64,000 nucleotides of DNA, taken from assembly GCF_021917145.1 (NCBI RefSeq), contig NC_061073.1, positions 3,065,673 through 3,129,672 of the forward strand, in the 5' to 3' direction. Under the pieces are notes generated by a model. That model had not been told where the DNA came from. It worked only from the letters and a program-made list of their open reading frames with translations, and searched no databases. Positions 59,372 through 64,000 of this stretch are shown piece after piece. This DNA comes from Hypomesus transpacificus (lineage: Eukaryota; Chordata; Actinopteri; Osmeriformes; Osmeridae). The position numbers and the translations under genes are program-made. The stretch's first letter is position 1. The number at the start of each line of letters is the position of its first letter.

Positions 59372-60515
59372 TACATTTCAGGGCAGGGCTGTAGGCTTGC
59401 CATGAAAAGAAGTGACAACGAAAAATCCTCGCAGTCGACCATTGTATAAAACCAATAAACAATTTGTGAGTGACACCATAGTCTTTATATATATATATAT
59501 ATATAAATATATATATTTGTGAGTGACACAGCCATGAGTACCGCAACACGTGACGTCATAATGTAGCCGAGCATATAAATCCATGGGCAAATCATTTAGG
59601 TCAGTTATACGTTTGAGCATCATTCCTGTGTACATGTGGAGACGCCAAACCGTGGAAAGCGGGAGACACTTCACAGCACAAGTAGCGGAAGATTCCTTGG
59701 GTAAATAACAAATATTGAGAGGTCGTGATGAATCTGCCAAAAAGTGTGAATAGGTTTCACATGCGCCTGTGCCAGCATTTAATTTGTAGGCCTATGTGTA
59801 GTAACTTTTCAGTAGTATGAATGTGTGTGAACGTTTCATATGTGAATGTCTATGTGGTTCATGTTTGTGTAAGGGACAGTCTGAATTTTCTAAACGGCCC
59901 CACAAACCGCCACAGTTGCGATTTAACCAGAAAGTCTCAATCCATAGGCCAACTGTACTACTACTACTAGATTTGGAGGAACTCACTATTATTATCAGGC
60001 TACTTCATAACGTATATACTAAAATTCGTTTTTGTAAATATGGCAATTGTCAGTACCATGTGTTGGCCTGCTTGTCGTGTATTTTTTGTAAACTAGCTCT
60101 TAGACTTAACTATAGTTAGCTGCTTGGAAGTGTCACTCAGTTATTATAGCTGTGATTGTGAACACCAGCTGATAACTGGACGCGAGGTGATACAAAACTT
60201 GCATAGAAACGGACATTAATTTTGGAGCTTTTTCCTCTTGGCAGCAGGAGATGGAACAAAAATCGATCTAACCTGGATTGTGACATAATTGTTTCAAGAG
60301 TTCCATTGATGTGACCATTGGATAAAACCAATAAACTAGACGTGACGTAACACAGCCATTAGTAGCCTACGACAATACGTGATGTCATAATGTAGCCGAG
60401 CATATAAATTCATGTTAAATCATACGTTTCAGCATCGTTCCTGTGTGATACATTTGGAGACGCCACGCCGTGGAAAGCGGACACTTCACAGCACAAGTAG
60501 CAGAAGATTCCGTGG
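59372..60515 (+). promoter_or_regulatory. Promoters A and B and first exons of gene X3
   Basis: Promoter A: CRE TGACGTCA at 59,551-59,558 and TATA near 59,572. Promoter B: TGATGTCA near 60,380, TATA CATATAAATT at 60,401, first exon ending 60,515 before GTAAGTAA. Nearly identical to X1. The following noncoding exon lies at about 60,797-60,925. Confidence 0.58.
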
Positions 60516-61032
60516 GTAAGTAACAAATATTGAGGTCTGGGATGAATCTGCCAAGAAAGTTATAGCCTAAAACTAACCTCACAATCTACTTTTGTGTTAA
60601 ATGGTTTTGTTACTGTAAATATGTTGACGGTATCTGAGAACTTTGGCGTCGAATGGACTGTGATAACATTCAAAGTCAAAGTTGTTCATCTCGGTTTTTG
60701 ATAGTTTTATACTATTGTGATATTTTCTTTAGGAAAATTGTAAATTTCTCAGAGACTAGTTATTAATCAGTCAAATGTTGTGTTCCGTGATTTCAGATAC
60801 CGGAGAGTTATCGTTCACCCATCGTTCAGCGTGTTCGCTTGAAGGGCAGGTGTAAAATTGTGACACATTTGCTGAACTTAGAGGGTGTCATAATCAGTAT
60901 GTAGGATCATCTATAAATGACCAAGGTGAGTACTAAATTAGACTTTAATTGTAAACTGATAAGTAAAATCACGTTTTTCTATCAAGTGGCCTGGTGTTTG
61001 CAGTGTCTCTCCCTTCGCCTTCCTTTGCAGTC

Positions 61033-62556
61033 ATGAATAAAGGAAAGAAAGAAGATGGGGCGTCCCTTCCAGGGGCGTCTCGCTTTCCCTCACTAACCTC
61101 ATCCAGGAAACGGAAGGAGACTGAGCCAGGGAAACAGTCCAGGGATCTCACCAGAAACCCAAAGTTATCTGGTAAGACCAGCTCTGGTTTGCAGTCGGTA
61201 CCAGAAGACACCTTGGCCGATGCTCCAGCAGCAAAGACTCGCCTGCCTCCGCTGAGGACACAGGAGGCGGCAGGCGCCTCTAAGAGTCAGCCCGGTAAAA
61301 AAGAGGCCAAACTGAAAGTTCCTCGGCCCCCGAGTTGCAAGTCCAGTTCAATGGTTCGTTTGATTTCAAACAAAGATTCAAGCGTCCAGCCAGACTCCAA
61401 ACTTGAGTTCAGGCCCAAAACTGGACTGAAGCTGGATCAGACAGAGCAGAGGCAGCCGTTCCCTCCTCTGTGCCCCCCTGCTCGGCCTCCAGGGCAGCCG
61501 TCTGCTCGCGGCAAGCGTAGACGTCTCGTCGCCGCGTCTGACTCTGAGAAGGCGCCCCTGACTCCGGTCCTCCCTCACATCGAGGCACCGGCCGTCTCAC
61601 GCACCGCAACGCTGGACTCCCAGATGGACGTCTCCTGCGCTGTGCCAACTACACGGATCGTCCTACAAAGTAAGTTCTTGAATGCTAACCTCAATACATT
61701 CTCTAACCTTCTGGCACCCACTATGCCTGCTGGAGTTAGACTAGAAGCTGCCGGAAGTCACGCTAACCAGAAGTTTGATTTCCCTACAGAACAAACAAAG
61801 GTTGCCCAGGAAACTCTGCCCTCTTTTCCTACCAGTCTGGTGGGCAAACGGCGTCCTAGCTACCTTCTGATTCGTCCACCCATTGACAACGCAGCTTCCG
61901 CAGACAGGACACAGAAGTCAGCTCACCCGTCCAAACTGTCCAACCCTGTCAGCAACCTGGTTGTGGCTCCACCCACCAGCGCCAAACCACAGAAGCGTAC
62001 CTCCCAAAAGGTCCGGCGTCTGCAAGTGCGTGCCGACCAGGCCTCCGAGGCCTCCCAGGACGACGGCGCAGCGAAGAAATCCTGTCTCTTCCCGCCGATC
62101 TCTCGCCACCCGCCTGACGGAGACAGCAAGACTCAGGCCCCACTGAGGCCTCAGGCCCCGCTGACCAGGCCACCTCAGGCCCCGCTGACCAGGGCATCTC
62201 AGGCCCCGCTGACCAGGGCATCTCAGGCCCCGCTGACCAGGCCACCTCAGGCCCCGCTGAGGCCTCAGGCCAGTGAGGAGCAGCCGGCTCTGCTCCCCAA
62301 GAGGAGAGCCATGGACATGGTGGAGAAGACCTCCTCTCCTGAGAGGATGCTGGATCTGGTGGCCGAGCAGTACTCCTTCAGCCAGTGCCTCATGTCCTGC
62401 CCCAGCACCCCACCAGAGCACGTGTGGATGCACAGCCACAACACCCAGGAGGAGCGGGTGTTCCTGCCTGACTTTGGGCAGATGTTTGAGGAGGAAGATA
62501 TTGAAATGACGTCTGGAAACAAGAGGGAGACCCTGAGAGGAGACGGGTCCCAATAG
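61033..62556 (+). CDS. Gene X3: third copy of the Pro/Ser-rich protein
   Basis: Exons 61,033-61,669 and 61,790-62,556 around a 120-base intron (GTAAGT to CCCTACAG). 467 residues when spliced; reading through also stays open (507). Differs from X1 by few residues, e.g. VAQETLPSFP for VAPETLPSLP. Same basic clusters, QAPLTR repeats and acidic C terminus. Function unknown. Confidence 0.6.
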   Translation: MNKGKKEDGASLPGASRFPSLTSSRKRKETEPGKQSRDLTRNPKLSGKTSSGLQSVPEDTLADAPAAKTRLPPLRTQEAAGASKSQPGKKEAKLKVPRPPSCKSSSMVRLISNKDSSVQPDSKLEFRPKTGLKLDQTEQRQPFPPLCPPARPPGQPSARGKRRRLVAASDSEKAPLTPVLPHIEAPAVSRTATLDSQMDVSCAVPTTRIVLQSKFLNANLNTFSNLLAPTMPAGVRLEAAGSHANQKFDFPTEQTKVAQETLPSFPTSLVGKRRPSYLLIRPPIDNAASADRTQKSAHPSKLSNPVSNLVVAPPTSAKPQKRTSQKVRRLQVRADQASEASQDDGAAKKSCLFPPISRHPPDGDSKTQAPLRPQAPLTRPPQAPLTRASQAPLTRASQAPLTRPPQAPLRPQASEEQPALLPKRRAMDMVEKTSSPERMLDLVAEQYSFSQCLMSCPSTPPEHVWMHSHNTQEERVFLPDFGQMFEEEDIEMTSGNKRETLRGDGSQ

Positions 62557-62697
62557 TCTGGGGCCCATCCAGACATGCAGGACTAGGGTTCTAGAGAAGA
62601 TGATGTGTCCTCTCTCTCTTTTCAACACCTAAACGAGGAGATCACCCAATACCTTCTTACCCCTCCCCCCTCCCCCCCATCCACCCTCATCTCTCTC

Positions 62698-62742
<45 letters not shown>

Positions 62743-62826
62743 ACTATCAATTTATCAATCTTATTTTTCTGTCTGTCTATGCACCCCTACAACCATTGTC
62801 CTTCAAACATACATTACAACATACAT

Positions 62827-62884
<58 letters not shown>

Positions 62885-63210
62885 CCCTCTATCTATTCAT
62901 CCATCCAACCATTCATCCTACAAACACGCACGACCCATCAAACCAATCCCCCCCCTCCCCCCCCTTTCCCTGGGTGTTCTCCCGTAGAGACTCTCCAGAA
63001 CATCCGAGACGTCCCATCAAGAACACATCCCTCAGCCCTGGAACTAACCTGCAGCACAGTCTCCTCCACCACCAGCCCTCCAGACCTCACACACCTCCCT
63101 GATTGGCCTCAACATTACACAGAACCTCCACTCTGATTACCAACAGGGTGACAGCATAGCAACAGGATTTTTTCATGTATTTCCTTTAACATGCTCCGTG
63201 TAATAAATTT
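62557..63210 (+). other. 3' UTR of gene X3
   Basis: CT arrays at about 62,691-62,740 and 62,830-62,880, poly(A) signal AATAAA at 63,202-63,207. Confidence 0.6.
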
Positions 63211-63309
63211 TGCATTTAAAAAATAACATGTAGGCAATTCATGTGTATGTGCCAGGTTTACAATCATGAATTCATGAAAACGTTTTGTTGCATTTAATTT
63301 CATGAACAA

Positions 63310-64000
63310 ATACATTTCAGAATCAGAATCAGAAGGGATTTTATTCGTCATGAGTGTTTGCACAAACAAGGAACTTACTTTGGCAGGGAGGTGCATACAT
63401 TTAACATATAGGAATATTGAAACTTAAATATGTGGACTAACTTTACAAAAGGAGCAAAGTCTAGCTAATACTAAGGGGGGTCTAGGTAATACTAAGGGGA
63501 ATAAGAAATAAAAATATAAGTAGCATAAAAATATAAGTAGCAATTTACAATTTAACCTAAAAATACCCAAGCGGAAGGACTCCACAGTGTTGACTGGGGA
63601 GTCACACAGGGTTATGGTGTGAGTGGGGCTGTGTTCTTCCTGAAGTCCACAACCATCTCCACTGTCTTAAGAGTATTGAGCTCTAAGTTGTTCTGGCTAC
63701 ACCAGGTCACCAGGTTGTCAGCTTCCCACCTGTAGTCAGACTCGTACCCGTCAGAGATGAGCCCAATGAGGGTGGTGTCATCCGCAAACTTCAGGAGTTT
63801 GACAGACGGATGACTCAAGGTGCAGCTGTTGGTGTACAGGGAGAAGAGCAGAGGAGAAAGGACGCAGCCCTGAGCAGATCCGGTGCTGATGGACCGGGAG
63901 TCAGAGACTTGTGTTCCCAGCTTAATGCACTGCTTCCTGTCAGACAGGAAGTCTGTGATCCACCTGCAGGTGGAGTCGGGGACGTTCAGCTGGGAGAGCT
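63310..64000 (-). mobile_element. L2-like LINE fragment, X3 copy, cut by window end
   Basis: Same insertion as at 17,975; the RT frame (KLLKFADDTTLIGL) starts at 63,612 on its 3' side and continues past the right edge. Confidence 0.82.

Overview
The window is nuclear DNA from a ray-finned (teleost) fish. Its genes have GT-AG introns, it starts with the 5' end of a complement C3 gene, and nearly everything else is transposable elements of fish type (L2- and RTE-like LINEs, an LTR element, hAT-like and other DNA transposons, CT/CTAT microsatellites). There is no bacterial gene organisation. All calls come from reading the sequence; no database search was run.

Layout. 1-1.3 kb: exons 1-3 of complement C3 on the minus strand, with its TATA promoter. 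2.0-3.2 kb: palindromic miniature elements made of the terminal repeats of the next element. 3.2-14.0 kb: DNA transposon A1 (IS3EU-like), with ~0.84-kb terminal inverted repeats (TIRs) and two convergent spliced genes: a zinc-finger/HECT ubiquitin-ligase gene (+) and a DDE integrase-type transposase gene (-). 14.0-21.8 kb: unit X1, an unrecognised proline/serine-rich basic nuclear-type protein gene with two tandem CRE/TATA promoters, followed by L2-like LINE debris, a 42-bp minisatellite and a hAT-like element. 21.8-36.8 kb: DNA transposon Y with a minus-strand PHD-like gene, split by a very young LTR element (25,346-36,632), which itself holds another TIR element (28.85-32.5 kb). 36.8-49.6 kb: unit X2, a second copy of X, interrupted at 37.15-43.23 kb by foldback element Z, which carries an apparently intact RTE-like LINE. 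49.6-59.4 kb: transposon A2, a near-identical copy of A1. 59.4-64.0 kb: unit X3, running off the end.

How it fits together. A1+X1 and A2+X3 match almost base for base at an offset of about 45.3 kb, so the locus is a recent tandem segmental duplication; X2 is a third, older-looking copy. Insertion order can be read from the nesting: the LTR element sits in Y and Y in X2; the LINE sits in Z and Z in X2.

The most interesting system is transposon A. Each TIR carries the same promoter-proximal block and a 14-codon first exon ending in a consensus splice donor. On the right it splices in phase into the integrase gene; on the left it is in phase with an acceptor just before the HECT gene's ATG. The inverted repeats would therefore act as a shared promoter plus leader exon for two different proteins. 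A2 keeps an uninterrupted predicted 483-aa integrase, while A1 and A2 each carry a different frameshift in the HECT gene.
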